Of a DNA stretch of 64,000 nt, positions 7,824 to 16,697 are shown one piece after another. The translations under genes were made by a program, and so were the position numbers. Under the pieces are notes generated by a model, which searched no databases, was not told the origin of the DNA, and worked only from the letters and a program-made list of their open reading frames with translations. Position 1 is the first letter of the stretch; each line of letters begins with the position of its first letter. The DNA lies in contig NZ_JUGF01000001.1 in the NCBI RefSeq assembly GCF_000799165.1, positions 248,001 to 312,000 of the forward strand, given 5' to 3'. This DNA comes from Methylotenera versatilis 7 (GTDB lineage Bacteria; Pseudomonadota; Gammaproteobacteria; Burkholderiales; Methylophilaceae).

Positions 7824-7837
7824 TTGATATGTATCAA
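7824..7837. promoter_or_regulatory. FNR box upstream of ompW (perfect consensus)
   Basis: TTGATATGTATCAA matches the FNR consensus fully; with flanking G and C it is a 16-bp palindrome. At the class II position (centre -41.5) the predicted -10 hexamer falls at 7860-7865, which reads TATCAT, a good match. ompW is FNR-controlled in enteric bacteria. Confidence 0.8.
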
Positions 7838-7911
7838 CTTGGTTGCCTGGCAATCCTCATATCATTCCATTGCTAATTTAGCTTTTAAATTTAAAAATGG
7901 AGTGTGAAAGT

Positions 7912-8601
7912 ATGAAGTATTCGCTATTTGTTTTGGCATTAACTACGGCTTTTTCGCCTTTATTGGCCCAAGCGGAAGCTGGTGATTGGGTAGTTCGTGC
8001 ACGCGTAGTAGATGTTAACCCTAATGAAGATAGTAAACTCGGCAAAACAGTGAATAAAAATGTAGCGCCTGTGATGTCAGCGGGCGCTGAATTATCAGTG
8101 GATAACAACGTGATTCCTGAATTGGATATCTCTTACTACATCACCAAGAATATTGCGGCTGAATTGATTCTTGCGCTAGGTACTCGACATGACGTTAGCG
8201 TCAAAGGGGATTCACTTGCTACTGTTGGCAATCAAAATTTAGGCAGTGTGAATGCATTGCCGCCAACCTTGACCGTGCAATGGCACTTTAATCCAGACCA
8301 GACTTTTGACCCTTATATTGGTGCAGGCATAAATTACACCAATATGCTGGATAGAAACTTAAAGTTCAGTAGCGGCGCGTTAACCGGTACTAAAATTAAA
8401 GTTGATAGTGACAGCTGGGGTTATGCGCTGCAAGCTGGCTTAGATGTTAATTTAAAAGATGGCTGGTTGATTAATGCGGATGTTAAATATGTCACTATCG
8501 ACACTGATGTTAAAGCAAATATTGGCGGTAGCTGGACAAAGATTGATTCTCTTGATATCAACCCATGGGTGATTGGCGTTGGTATTGGTAAGAAGTTTTA
8601 G
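7912..8601 (+). CDS. ompW: OmpW family outer-membrane protein
   Basis: 229 residues from the ATG at 7912 (GGAG about 8 bases upstream); a five-residue longer start at 7897 is less likely. Residues 1-20 are a signal peptide (ALTTAFSPLLAQA). The mature protein shows the OmpW pattern: GDWVVRARVVDVNPN at the start, PELDISYYITKNIAAELI, the LPPTLTVQWHFNPD segment, PYIGAGINYT, and a C-terminal PWVIGVGIGKKF ending in Phe. It forms an eight-stranded barrel thought to pass small hydrophobic molecules. The upstream FNR box and matching -10 suggest induction at low oxygen. Confidence 0.92.
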   Translation: MKYSLFVLALTTAFSPLLAQAEAGDWVVRARVVDVNPNEDSKLGKTVNKNVAPVMSAGAELSVDNNVIPELDISYYITKNIAAELILALGTRHDVSVKGDSLATVGNQNLGSVNALPPTLTVQWHFNPDQTFDPYIGAGINYTNMLDRNLKFSSGALTGTKIKVDSDSWGYALQAGLDVNLKDGWLINADVKYVTIDTDVKANIGGSWTKIDSLDINPWVIGVGIGKKF

Positions 8602-8626
8602 TCGCGATATTTTAAATAGCCATAGC

Positions 8627-8658
8627 AAGCCTCTGTCATTTTTGCCAGAGGCTTTTTT
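8627..8658 (+). terminator. Rho-independent terminator after ompW
   Basis: AAGCCTCTG pairs with CAGAGGCTT over a 10-base loop, followed by T6. It can also limit read-through from the convergent hemN. Confidence 0.8.
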
Positions 8659-8712
8659 GTATCCAAGTCGTTAGTTATGAAAAATCAAGCCAATATTTCA
8701 AATGGTTGATTT

Positions 8713-10113
8713 TTATATGATTTTAGAGAACTGTGCACGGTTACGGTCTGTTTGCAGGTAACGGTCAAACAGCATGGCAATGGCGCGTACAAAAAACCAG
8801 CCACGCCCGGTCACTTGCAAGCCGTTATCATCCATGTCTAACAGGCCTAAGTCTTCAAGCTCTTTTAGAGAGTCCTGAATACTTGAGAAATACTCTTTAA
8901 AGTTAATGATGTAAGCGAGTTCAATCGATTCATAATCAACCTCACCCTGGCACATGATTGCCATAATGACTGCACGGCGTACCAAATCATCTCTAGACAA
9001 TGCTAAACCACGCACTACTGGGAAGCGTCCTTGATCAAGATAACCATAATATTCTTCCAAGGTTTTAGCATTTTGGCTATAAGTGGCGCCAACTCGTCCG
9101 ATGGCCGAAACGCCCAGACTGATTAAATCACATTCAGGTTGTGTGCTGTAACCTTGAAAATTTCGATGTAATCTACCCTGTCTTTTAGCGATGGCCAGAT
9201 CGTCTTCTGGCAATGCAAAATGATCCATACCCACATACACATAACCGGCGCTAAGAAAAATAGTGATGGCATCAGATAGCATTTCGTGTTTTGTCTGTGC
9301 GTTGGGGAGTTCATATTCACTGATACGTCGCTGCGGTTTAAAACGTTCTGGCAAATGTGCGTATGCATACAGCGCGATTCTGTCTGGCTTTAATTCTACG
9401 ATCTGATTCAGTGTATGAGTAAATGATTCAGATGTTTGCTTGGGTAAGCCGTAAATTAAATCAACATTTACCGAATCAAATTTCAAGCGTCGAGCAGTCT
9501 TAACCAAAGAAAATACTTGCTCGGCAGGCTGAATGCGATGTACTGCAATTTGCACATCCTCATCAAAATCCTGCACGCCGAAACTTAAACGATTAAAACC
9601 TAGCGCAGCGAGATGCTCAAGGCGAGCGTCATTCACGGTGCGTGGATCAACTTCAATTGAATATTCACCATCAGAAGCTAACGTAAAGTTTTTTCTCAGC
9701 AATTGCATCAGCTGCGTAAGTTCTGCATCACTAAAAAAGGTAGGTGACCCTCCGCCCAAATGCAATTGAGAAATAGTTTGACGATTCCCAAAATACTTCA
9801 TATGCAAATCAATTTCTTTACTAAGATACTCTAAATACTCAGCACTGCGCTCATGATGTTTAGTCACGATTTTATTACAGGCGCAGAAAAAACATAGCGA
9901 CTCGCAAAACGGAATATGTACGTAAACCGAGAGGGGAAGGGCATTGCCACCTATGTGCCGTTGCTCCAAAGCCAGTGTGTAAGCACCTTCTGTGAAGGCT
10001 TCCACAAAACGGTCTGCGGTAGGATACGATGTATAGCGTGGACCTGAAATATCAAAGCTACGTAGTATATCTGCTGTCACGATAGGCGTTTGTACAATGT
10101 TTTTAGTGCTCAT
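8713..10113 (-). CDS. hemN: Oxygen-independent coproporphyrinogen III oxidase
   Basis: 466 residues, full length for HemN. This radical SAM enzyme decarboxylates two propionates of coproporphyrinogen III to give protoporphyrinogen IX without oxygen. The cluster motif is at residues 70-79, CESLCFFCAC (CxxxCxxC plus the extra Cys typical of true HemN rather than HemW). LHLGGGSPTFF is the SAM-contacting GGG motif and SFGVQDFD the following family motif. The C-terminal HemN domain (about 370-466) is present. It is divergent from fnr with a shared FNR box at 10166-10179, fitting haem supply at low oxygen for the cbb3 oxidase and cytochromes nearby. Confidence 0.95.
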   Translation of the reverse strand: MSTKNIVQTPIVTADILRSFDISGPRYTSYPTADRFVEAFTEGAYTLALEQRHIGGNALPLSVYVHIPFCESLCFFCACNKIVTKHHERSAEYLEYLSKEIDLHMKYFGNRQTISQLHLGGGSPTFFSDAELTQLMQLLRKNFTLASDGEYSIEVDPRTVNDARLEHLAALGFNRLSFGVQDFDEDVQIAVHRIQPAEQVFSLVKTARRLKFDSVNVDLIYGLPKQTSESFTHTLNQIVELKPDRIALYAYAHLPERFKPQRRISEYELPNAQTKHEMLSDAITIFLSAGYVYVGMDHFALPEDDLAIAKRQGRLHRNFQGYSTQPECDLISLGVSAIGRVGATYSQNAKTLEEYYGYLDQGRFPVVRGLALSRDDLVRRAVIMAIMCQGEVDYESIELAYIINFKEYFSSIQDSLKELEDLGLLDMDDNGLQVTGRGWFFVRAIAMLFDRYLQTDRNRAQFSKII

Positions 10114-10165
10114 CTTTCTACTCCTTAATATCTCAGGACTTTGCCAGTTTTAGTTTCAAAATTCT

Positions 10166-10179
10166 TTGATATAGGTCAA
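10166..10179. promoter_or_regulatory. FNR box between hemN and fnr
   Basis: TTGATATAGGTCAA has one mismatch to TTGAT-N4-ATCAA. For fnr on the plus strand, the class II -10 position (10202-10207) reads CATAAT, a good hexamer. For hemN on the minus strand the corresponding position reads CAAAGT, weaker. One box may serve both genes, making fnr autoregulated. Confidence 0.7.
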
Positions 10180-10238
10180 AGGATCCAGCAGTAAACTCAA
10201 GCATAATTGACCCAATAGAATATTTTCGGTCAGTAAAA

Positions 10239-11030
10239 ATGTTAGAGGGAACACCTATCAACATAAATGTGAAAACGGTATGCTTAGAACATGAAGATGT
10301 CTCTGAGCAGAATATGAATATACAAACAATCAAAGTCGCTTGCTCTAATTGCAACCTTCGAGAGCTTTGCATGCCGATTGGTTTAGATACGGATGAAATG
10401 CAGAAATTAGATGCAGTTGTTGCAAAACGGCGCAGAGTCAAGCAAGGCGAGAATTTGTTCAGTAGTGGTGACCACTTTACGTCACTCTATGCGATTCGTA
10501 CTGGATTTTTTAAAACCTGCGTATCGACTGAAGATGGTCGTGAGCAAGTGACAGGGTTTCAGATGGCTGGTGAAATTATCGGGCTGGATGGAATTGTGAG
10601 TGACTTTCATAGCTGTAATGCCGTTGCTCTGGAAGATGCTGATGTATGCGTGATGCCATTTGCCAGTGTGGAAGAGCTATCTCGTGAGTTCCCCGTATTA
10701 CAACGCCATGTTCATAAAATCATGAGTCGTGAGATTGTGCGCGAAAATGGTGTGATGATGCTTTTGGGCAATATGCGTGCAGAAGAGCGACTGGCCGCTT
10801 TTCTGTTGAATTTAGTGCAACGCTTACATGCACGTGGATTTTCACAATCAGAACTGGTACTTAGAATGTCGCGTGAGGAGATTGGTAGTTACCTCGGCAT
10901 GAAGCTGGAAACTGTCAGCCGAACATTCTCAAAATTCAGTGATGAAGGCATTATGGAGGTTAAACAACGCTATGTGCGTATTCTAGAGCCTGATGCACTA
11001 AAGAGAATATTTAATCCGCAAACCTGTTAA
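10239..11030 (+). CDS. fnr: FNR-type oxygen-sensing CRP/FNR family regulator
   Basis: 263 residues from the ATG at 10239. The N-terminal [4Fe-4S] ligands are C35, C38 and C44 (ACSNCNLRELC), and the fourth is C137 in DADVCVMPF; the 93-residue gap between third and fourth equals that of E. coli FNR. The middle is a cyclic-nucleotide-binding-type beta roll. The C-terminal helix-turn-helix has ETVSRTFSKF, where Glu, Ser and Arg are the residues that read TTGAT in FNR. An internal ATG at 10314 would leave nine residues before the first Cys; the longer start is chosen because the predicted transcript begins near 10214, but neither start has a good ribosome site. It is probably the regulator of the FNR boxes in this window. 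Confidence 0.93.
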   Translation: MLEGTPININVKTVCLEHEDVSEQNMNIQTIKVACSNCNLRELCMPIGLDTDEMQKLDAVVAKRRRVKQGENLFSSGDHFTSLYAIRTGFFKTCVSTEDGREQVTGFQMAGEIIGLDGIVSDFHSCNAVALEDADVCVMPFASVEELSREFPVLQRHVHKIMSREIVRENGVMMLLGNMRAEERLAAFLLNLVQRLHARGFSQSELVLRMSREEIGSYLGMKLETVSRTFSKFSDEGIMEVKQRYVRILEPDALKRIFNPQTC

Positions 11031-11087
11031 AAAGTCTTTTTTAAGCCTCCTGTGCTGAGTGGGAATAGTCCCAGTAACAACCATTGT

Positions 11088-11951
11088 ATGACTTTACAAA
11101 GTTACCTCACTGCTTTTGACCATAACCGCGATGTAAGTGGCATGAAATACATTTATCCTGTTGTCTCACGCCGTGCTCGTGGTGTTTCAATCGGGGTTAA
11201 TCTCAATATCAATAATGCTTGTAATTGGCGCTGTATTTATTGCCAAGTACCCAATTTGACCCGCGGCACACCGCCACCAATTGAATTGGAAATTTTGGAG
11301 CAGGAATTAAGCGTATTTTTGGGCAATGTTCTGCATGGTGATTTTATGGAACGTTATGTCGCTGAAGGCAATAGGCAGCTTAAAGATATTGCCTTCTCAG
11401 GGAATGGTGAACCCACCAGTGCCAAAGAGTTTCCTCAAGTTGTGTTACTGGTTGAAAAAGTATTGCGTAATTTCAACCTGCTGGATTCTAGTTTACACAG
11501 CCCTATTAAAATCCGTTTAATCACAAATGGCAGCTTGCTGGATAAGCCAGCAATACTAGAAAGCGTGCGCCATCTGGCAGGTTGCAACGGCGAAGTTTGG
11601 TTTAAACTGGATGCCGGAACCAGAGATGGCATCGCTCGTACTAATGATGTGAATCTCAACCCGCAAAGCCATATTCAACGGCTCAAAAAATGTGCTGAAG
11701 CCTGCCCAACTTTTATACAAACCTGTATGTTTGCGTTGGATGGGCAGCCACCTCAAGAGATTGAGATTTTAAGTTATTTAGCGCTTATCAATCAGGTTAA
11801 GCAGGTGATTCAAGGAGTGCATCTATATGGATTAGCACGACCATCCTTACAGACTGAAGCGGATAGATTAAGCCGCCTTCCAGCCGAGTGGCTAGAAGGC
11901 ATCGCACAGCGCATACGCCATATGGGTTTGATTGTGCACGTCAGCGTCTGA
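11088..11951 (+). CDS. Radical SAM protein of unknown function
   Basis: 287 residues from the ATG at 11088; a GTG at 11052 would add 12 residues, and neither start has a clear ribosome site. The CxxxCxxC motif is at residues 45-52 (CNWRCIYC). FSGNGEPTS is the glycine-rich SAM motif, and RLITNGSLL and WFKLDAGT are later barrel strands. There is no obvious C-terminal cluster domain. It lies 57 bp after fnr and converges on the ubiM-like gene with a 15-bp gap. I do not recognise a specific substrate; it belongs to the general group of radical SAM proteins annotated by similarity to wyosine-type or activase enzymes, and its place in an oxygen-response block is the only functional hint. Confidence 0.8.
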   Translation: MTLQSYLTAFDHNRDVSGMKYIYPVVSRRARGVSIGVNLNINNACNWRCIYCQVPNLTRGTPPPIELEILEQELSVFLGNVLHGDFMERYVAEGNRQLKDIAFSGNGEPTSAKEFPQVVLLVEKVLRNFNLLDSSLHSPIKIRLITNGSLLDKPAILESVRHLAGCNGEVWFKLDAGTRDGIARTNDVNLNPQSHIQRLKKCAEACPTFIQTCMFALDGQPPQEIEILSYLALINQVKQVIQGVHLYGLARPSLQTEADRLSRLPAEWLEGIAQRIRHMGLIVHVSV

Positions 11952-11966
11952 TTGATTTTGAGAAAA

Positions 11967-13136
11967 TTAAGCGATTAATCCGGCAATTGCATGCCTAAAC
12001 GGTGTGATGCGACTAGCCAACTGTATTGCACCGATGCGAAGTAAGCGAGCTGGCATACCATAGTTGTTGTAAAGCTTGGCAATAGCATGCGTGGCAAGAA
12101 ATAACGGTTTTGTATGGCGTCGATGTGCTTTTTCATAGCGCAAAAGCAGGCTGTAATCAGCAATATCTTTACCTGCAACCTGGGCAGCTTTAATTTCAGC
12201 AGATAAAGTTGTTATACCTTTTAAACCAAAGTTAAAACCATGTGCCGTCACTGGATGCATGCCAACAGCAGCGTCACCTACCAATGCAAAGCGTTGGTTT
12301 ATTAAGCGTTTTGCAAATACCGTTACTAATGGGTAGGCGTGGCGCGTAGAGGCTAGACGCATGGCGCCAAGACGATGTTTGAAACGTTCTGAAATCTCGT
12401 GGTTAAAGTCAGCCTCAGGCATGCAAATCAAGCTGGAAATTTCCCTTGGGGGCAGTGTAATGACTACAGAAGACTTCAAACCATTCATTGGCAGCAGAGC
12501 TAAAGTTTGCCCGTAATCAAACCATTCCCACGCGGTATGCTGGTGCGCTAAATCATGCTCTATCTCGCACACCATCATCGTTTTACCAAAATCGTGCATA
12601 TCTGCGGCAATACCCATGGCGCGTCGCGTTTCTGAGAAACGGCTATCCGCACCGACCAGAAGTTTGGTTTGAATGACTTCACCACTGGTAAGTGTCACTT
12701 TTACGTCGTGTGTACCAGTAATAATGCTGGCTATTTGCGCTTCTGTTTTGAGCTGAATAGACTTTGATGCAGTAGCAACATCATAAGCTGCCTTGCGAAT
12801 GAGATGATTTGCTACCAGATAACCCAATTCATTTTGGTTTATGAAACGATGATCAATATCTAAAGAGAGTAGGGATGATCCATTGAATACGCGTGCATTA
12901 CGTAACTGAGATATGTCGTGCGGATTTATATGCTCCCACAGACTTAATTCTTGCATCAATCGTGCTGAATCATGACTTAATGCAATCTGGCGGCCATCAA
13001 AAGCGGGGTTGCTTAAACTTGCTTCCGATGCGCGCTCAATCAGCAAGATAGATAGACCAGAATCCGCCAAGGATTTTGCCAAACACAGGCCTGTTGGCCC
13101 AGCCCCAACGATAGCTATATCGACATTCAGAGACAT
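11967..13136 (-). CDS. ubiM: FAD-dependent ubiquinone-biosynthesis hydroxylase, UbiM-like
   Basis: 389 residues of the UbiH/UbiF/UbiI flavin monooxygenase family. The Rossmann motif is IVGAGPTGLCLA (residues ~9-20), with IERASEAS ending the first FAD-binding unit; FDGRQIALS is a form I associate with UbiM, and VGDAAVGMHPVTAHGFNFG near residue 290 is the second FAD motif. These enzymes hydroxylate the ubiquinone ring using O2. UbiM is the broad-specificity member known from Neisseria and relatives; UbiH or UbiF is the alternative. It follows the FixH-like gene by 3 bp, so it is probably the last gene of the cbb3 oxidase operon. Confidence 0.78.
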   Translation of the reverse strand: MSLNVDIAIVGAGPTGLCLAKSLADSGLSILLIERASEASLSNPAFDGRQIALSHDSARLMQELSLWEHINPHDISQLRNARVFNGSSLLSLDIDHRFINQNELGYLVANHLIRKAAYDVATASKSIQLKTEAQIASIITGTHDVKVTLTSGEVIQTKLLVGADSRFSETRRAMGIAADMHDFGKTMMVCEIEHDLAHQHTAWEWFDYGQTLALLPMNGLKSSVVITLPPREISSLICMPEADFNHEISERFKHRLGAMRLASTRHAYPLVTVFAKRLINQRFALVGDAAVGMHPVTAHGFNFGLKGITTLSAEIKAAQVAGKDIADYSLLLRYEKAHRRHTKPLFLATHAIAKLYNNYGMPARLLRIGAIQLASRITPFRHAIAGLIA

Positions 13137-13139
13137 AGG

Positions 13140-13406
13140 CTACGGTGTTGTCTTATCTTGAGTTGGCTTGATTCCGGTAGCCGCATTATTCCTTGCTTGC
13201 AATGCTGGCGCCATTGAGTCGCGCTGTGCATCCAGCGTTTTGTTGATCTCCATGCCTTTTCGATAGTAATCATTGATTACAGGGTCTGGAGTGCCAATTG
13301 CCAGGTAAACGGTAATGATTGATGCAATAACCACCACTAATGGCCCGGATATGACGAGCCATACATATCCGAAATTCCACCAAGATTTACTATCATTTAT
13401 TTCCAT
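13140..13406 (-). CDS. FixH-like protein, short form
   Basis: 88 residues with one N-terminal membrane helix (about 12-36, VWLVISGPLVVVIASIITVYLA) and then DPVINDYYRKGMEINKTLDAQR, typical of the start of FixH. FixH/CcoH proteins assist cbb3 oxidase assembly. The periplasmic immunoglobulin-like half of the longer FixH proteins is absent, so this is a short family version or a shortened gene. It lies between ccoG (46 bp gap) and ubiM (3 bp gap), which supports the assignment. Confidence 0.75.
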   Translation of the reverse strand: MEINDSKSWWNFGYVWLVISGPLVVVIASIITVYLAIGTPDPVINDYYRKGMEINKTLDAQRDSMAPALQARNNAATGIKPTQDKTTP

Positions 13407-13452
13407 TGGACACTCCTTTGGTTGCAGCTAATTGTTAATATTCAGGCTCTGG

Positions 13453-14928
13453 TTATCTTGGGACAAGAAATATAGATTTTTCTGTCACAGTTTCTTTGCT
13501 TTGCAGTGATTTGATCTCAAACTCAACAGGGTAAGAACCAGGTTCGACCGAACCATCCGGAATCTCCAAACGTAACGAAAGCCAACGAGACTCAGCAGGT
13601 TTTACAATGACGTCTTGATTGATTTCTGTACCGTCCACTTCAATGAGTAAACCCTTAATTCCCGTAGCGTTAAGTTGATAATGTTGAATAGACTCTGTCC
13701 CATTCATGATTTGCAGGCGATATACATTTTCCAGCATGCCTCCATCGGCCAGGCGTGCCATTACACCTCGATCTCGTATTACATCAACGCGGAAAGGCGT
13801 TCTTAACCATAAACTAGCCAGTAAGGCGGAAACTAAAAAAGCCAGTATTGATGTATAGATGATGACGCGTGGTCGCAAAATACGTTGCATCATTTGTTTG
13901 TGTGACCATTTATTGGTCATGGTATTTTGTGTGGAGTACTTGATCAGCCCTCGTGCATAGCCCATTTTATCCATGACTGTGTCGCATACATCTGCGCAAG
14001 CACCGCAGCCGATGCACTCATACTGCAAACCTTTGCGAATGTCGATGCCAGTAGGGCAAACCTGCACACACAAGCTGCAATCGATGCACGAACCTAGCGT
14101 TTTACTTGTTTCAAGTTTGCGCGACCGGCCTCCCCGTGGTTCTCCCCGCGCTTCATCGTATGTCACAACCAATGTGTCATCATCAAACATGGCACTTTGA
14201 AAACGTGCGTAAGGACACATATATTTGCACACTTGCTCACGCAAAAAACCAGCATTACCGTAGGTAGCAAAGCCATAAAAACATACCCAAAATGTTTCCC
14301 ATGGGCTGATATTCAAATGGATAAGTTCGTTTGCTAACGCTCTGATCGGTGTGAAATAGCCAACAAAAGTAAATCCAGTCCACAATGCAAATGCAATCCA
14401 AGCAAAATGCTTACAACTTTTTTTGACCAATTTTTTTGTGGTCATTGCAGCTGTATCCAGTTTCATGCGGGCGGCTCGGTCGCCTTCAATCTTGCGTTCA
14501 ATCCATAGAAAGATTTCAGTATAGACCGTTTGAGGGCAAGTATAGCCACACCATAACCGTCCGGCTATGGCAGTAAAAAGGAAAAGCGATAGGGCGGAAA
14601 TGACGAGAATTGCTGTTAAATAAATCAAATCCTGTGGATACAGCACTAAGTTGAAAATATAGAAGCGTTTAGTTTCAAGATCAAACAGTAATGCTTGGCG
14701 GTGCCCCCAGTTTATCCAGGGTACACCATAAAAAAATAGCTGGGTCAGCCAAATCATGACCCAGCGCCATTTAGTAAAGAACCCCGAAGTGCTGCGCGGA
14801 TAAATTTTTTCTTGTGCTTCGTAAAGAGAAATGACGACTTCAGTTAAGGGCGTCGTTTTCTCTAATGTTTTAGTCGCATTTTTACCCTGTATTTTAGGTG
14901 CAGCTTCTGTTGGGGAGACATCTTTCAT
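13453..14928 (-). CDS. ccoG: Cytochrome c oxidase accessory protein CcoG (FixG/RdxA)
   Basis: 491 residues. Several membrane helices occupy about residues 48-240 and another 340-365 (IIYTSILAFLVSALLASLWL). The ferredoxin-type region has CIDCSLCVQVCP and CIGCGACADVCD, two [4Fe-4S] clusters, around residues 275-315. GRLWCGYTCPQTVYTE is the membrane CxxxCP motif of the family. The C-terminal ~110 residues form the periplasmic Ig-like domain. CcoG acts in copper reduction and delivery for cbb3 oxidase maturation. Its ATG overlaps the ccoP stop by 4 bases, indicating translational coupling. Confidence 0.95.
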   Translation of the reverse strand: MKDVSPTEAAPKIQGKNATKTLEKTTPLTEVVISLYEAQEKIYPRSTSGFFTKWRWVMIWLTQLFFYGVPWINWGHRQALLFDLETKRFYIFNLVLYPQDLIYLTAILVISALSLFLFTAIAGRLWCGYTCPQTVYTEIFLWIERKIEGDRAARMKLDTAAMTTKKLVKKSCKHFAWIAFALWTGFTFVGYFTPIRALANELIHLNISPWETFWVCFYGFATYGNAGFLREQVCKYMCPYARFQSAMFDDDTLVVTYDEARGEPRGGRSRKLETSKTLGSCIDCSLCVQVCPTGIDIRKGLQYECIGCGACADVCDTVMDKMGYARGLIKYSTQNTMTNKWSHKQMMQRILRPRVIIYTSILAFLVSALLASLWLRTPFRVDVIRDRGVMARLADGGMLENVYRLQIMNGTESIQHYQLNATGIKGLLIEVDGTEINQDVIVKPAESRWLSLRLEIPDGSVEPGSYPVEFEIKSLQSKETVTEKSIFLVPR

Positions 14929-15842
14929 TTCTCAGTTTTGCCAGCCTTATTAGACAAGCCCCAAACATAGGCAGTTAACACGTGTATTTGTGCCGGGGTA
15001 AACTTTTCCCCTTGTGCTGGCATCTGGTTGGTTTTACCTTCATTGATCATGCGAATAATTGCCGCTTCACCTGCGCCATGCAACCAAGCATTATCCGTTA
15101 AGTTTGGCGCGCCAATCTCCGGATTGCCTTTACCATCCGGGCCATGGCAAGCTGCACATATCGCAAACTTTGCTTTACCTAGCCCTGCACGTCCTGAGTG
15201 ATACATGCTGCCTGATAGACTCAACACATAATTAGCTACATTTTTTACATCATCGGCATTGCCGACTGCAGCAGCCATAGGCGGCATCATTCCCGTACGG
15301 CCATTGGTAATCGTTTCCTGTATTTTTTCCGGACTTCCACCATGCAACCAATCATGATCAGTCAAATTTGGAAAACCGCGACTTCCACGCGCATCTGAGC
15401 CATGACATTGTGAGCAGTTATTCATAAATAAGCGTTCACCAATAGCTTTGGCCTCTTTATCAGTGGATAAAGCTTCCACTGGCATGGCAGCATATTTTGC
15501 ATACAGTGGCGCCAATGCTTTGTTTGCCTCTGTCATTTCCTGTTGATATTGCTTTTCCTGAGTCCAGTCTAATCTACCTTTGTAAGTGCCCAGTCCTGGG
15601 TATGCAATTAGATAGATTATGCTGGCGACAATCGTCAGGATAAATAACCATACCCACCAACGAGGAAGTGGGTTGTTCATCTCTCGTAAGTCTTCATCCC
15701 ATACGTGACCGCTGGTTCCATCATTAGAACTGGTTACTTTTACTTTGCTTGTCAGCCATAGCAATAGTGCACAGCCAAAAATACCAAGCAAGGTAATGGC
15801 TGTGATGAGAATAGGCCAAAAATTACTCGTAAAATCACTCAT
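14925..15842 (-). CDS. ccoP: cbb3-type cytochrome c oxidase subunit III (dihaem)
   Basis: 305 residues. There are two membrane helices (about 10-30 and 64-82), the longer two-helix form of CcoP, then two cytochrome c domains with haem motifs CSQCH (143-147) and CAACH (229-233) and Met ligands in GRTGMMPPM and NQMPAQG. It passes electrons from soluble cytochromes towards CcoO/CcoN. It follows ccoQ by 54 bp and overlaps ccoG. Confidence 0.96.
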   Translation of the reverse strand: MSDFTSNFWPILITAITLLGIFGCALLLWLTSKVKVTSSNDGTSGHVWDEDLREMNNPLPRWWVWLFILTIVASIIYLIAYPGLGTYKGRLDWTQEKQYQQEMTEANKALAPLYAKYAAMPVEALSTDKEAKAIGERLFMNNCSQCHGSDARGSRGFPNLTDHDWLHGGSPEKIQETITNGRTGMMPPMAAAVGNADDVKNVANYVLSLSGSMYHSGRAGLGKAKFAICAACHGPDGKGNPEIGAPNLTDNAWLHGAGEAAIIRMINEGKTNQMPAQGEKFTPAQIHVLTAYVWGLSNKAGKTEK

Positions 15843-15896
15843 GTTATTTTTCCTTATGTTTTCTTTACATCAAGTTTTCTTAACCATTAAGTTTGC

Positions 15897-16040
15897 TTAA
15901 TTTTGGTCGTCAGTAAACGGTAGATTTGCTGCATCTTTAAAGCCTGAGTTTTTTTGATTACGCCAAACCCAAATCATGATTCCAACAAATACGACAAAGC
16001 TGGCAACGGTAGTTAATATACGAAGTGTATTCATATCCAT
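15897..16040 (-). CDS. ccoQ: cbb3-type cytochrome c oxidase subunit CcoQ
   Basis: A 47-residue protein. It starts MDMNTLRILTTVASF, has one membrane helix (about 8-26, FVVFVGIMIWVW), and ends in a charged cytoplasmic tail with FKDAANLPFTDD, the usual CcoQ pattern. It sits between ccoO (21-bp gap) and ccoP (54-bp gap), the standard position. A second in-frame ATG at 16034 is possible. CcoQ stabilises the assembled oxidase. Confidence 0.88.
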   Translation of the reverse strand: MDMNTLRILTTVASFVVFVGIMIWVWRNQKNSGFKDAANLPFTDDQN

Positions 16041-16061
16041 TTTTCGTCTCCCTATGTATCT

Positions 16062-16688
16062 CTACTTAAGATGAGTGCCTAATATTTGTAGATAAGCAAT
16101 CATTGCATCCATCTCGGTTTTGTCTTTAACATCCTCGGCTGCACTGGCGATTTCCGCATCTGTGTATGGCACACCCACTCGACGAAGTGCGCGCATGGAT
16201 GCAGGCATTGATTCAGCTTCAACCATGGTTTTCTCTAGCCAGGGATATGCTGGCATAAGTGACTCTGGCACGAGATCACGGGGATTTGCCAAGTGGATGC
16301 GTTGCCATTCATCGCTATATTTACCACCAACGCGATGCAGGTCTGGGCCTGTACGCTTACTACCCCATTGAAATGGGTGGTCGTAGACGAACTCACCTGC
16401 GACTGAATAATGTCCGTAGCGCAAAGTTTCTGCGCGGAAAGGGCGAATCATTTGCGAATGGCAGTTATAACAACCTTCTCGAACGTATATATTGCGCCCA
16501 GCCAATTGCAGTGAGGTATATGGCTTCAAACCTTTAATTGGCTCTGTAGTGGATTTTTGGAAGAATAGTGGCACTATTTCTACAATGCCACCGAATGCGA
16601 CGACTACAAGAATCAGCACAATCATTAAAAAATTGTTGGTTTCAATCTTTTCGTGACTAAATCCGGTATTGCTGTTTTTATTAGACAT
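16062..16688 (-). CDS. ccoO: cbb3-type cytochrome c oxidase subunit II (monohaem)
   Basis: 208 residues with an N-terminal membrane anchor (about 20-44, [24 protein letters not shown]). The haem c motif is CYNCH (73-77), followed by SQMIRPF, diagnostic of CcoO. The Met ligand region is [12 protein letters not shown]. It conducts electrons between CcoP and the CcoN catalytic subunit on the periplasmic side. It starts 9 bp after the ccoN stop, and its ATG follows GGGGGA. Confidence 0.97.
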   Translation of the reverse strand: MSNKNSNTGFSHEKIETNNFLMIVLILVVVAFGGIVEIVPLFFQKSTTEPIKGLKPYTSLQLAGRNIYVREGCYNCHSQMIRPFRAETLRYGHYSVAGEFVYDHPFQWGSKRTGPDLHRVGGKYSDEWQRIHLANPRDLVPESLMPAYPWLEKTMVEAESMPASMRALRRVGVPYTDAEIASAAEDVKDKTEMDAMIAYLQILGTHLK

Positions 16689-16697
16689 AACTCCCCC

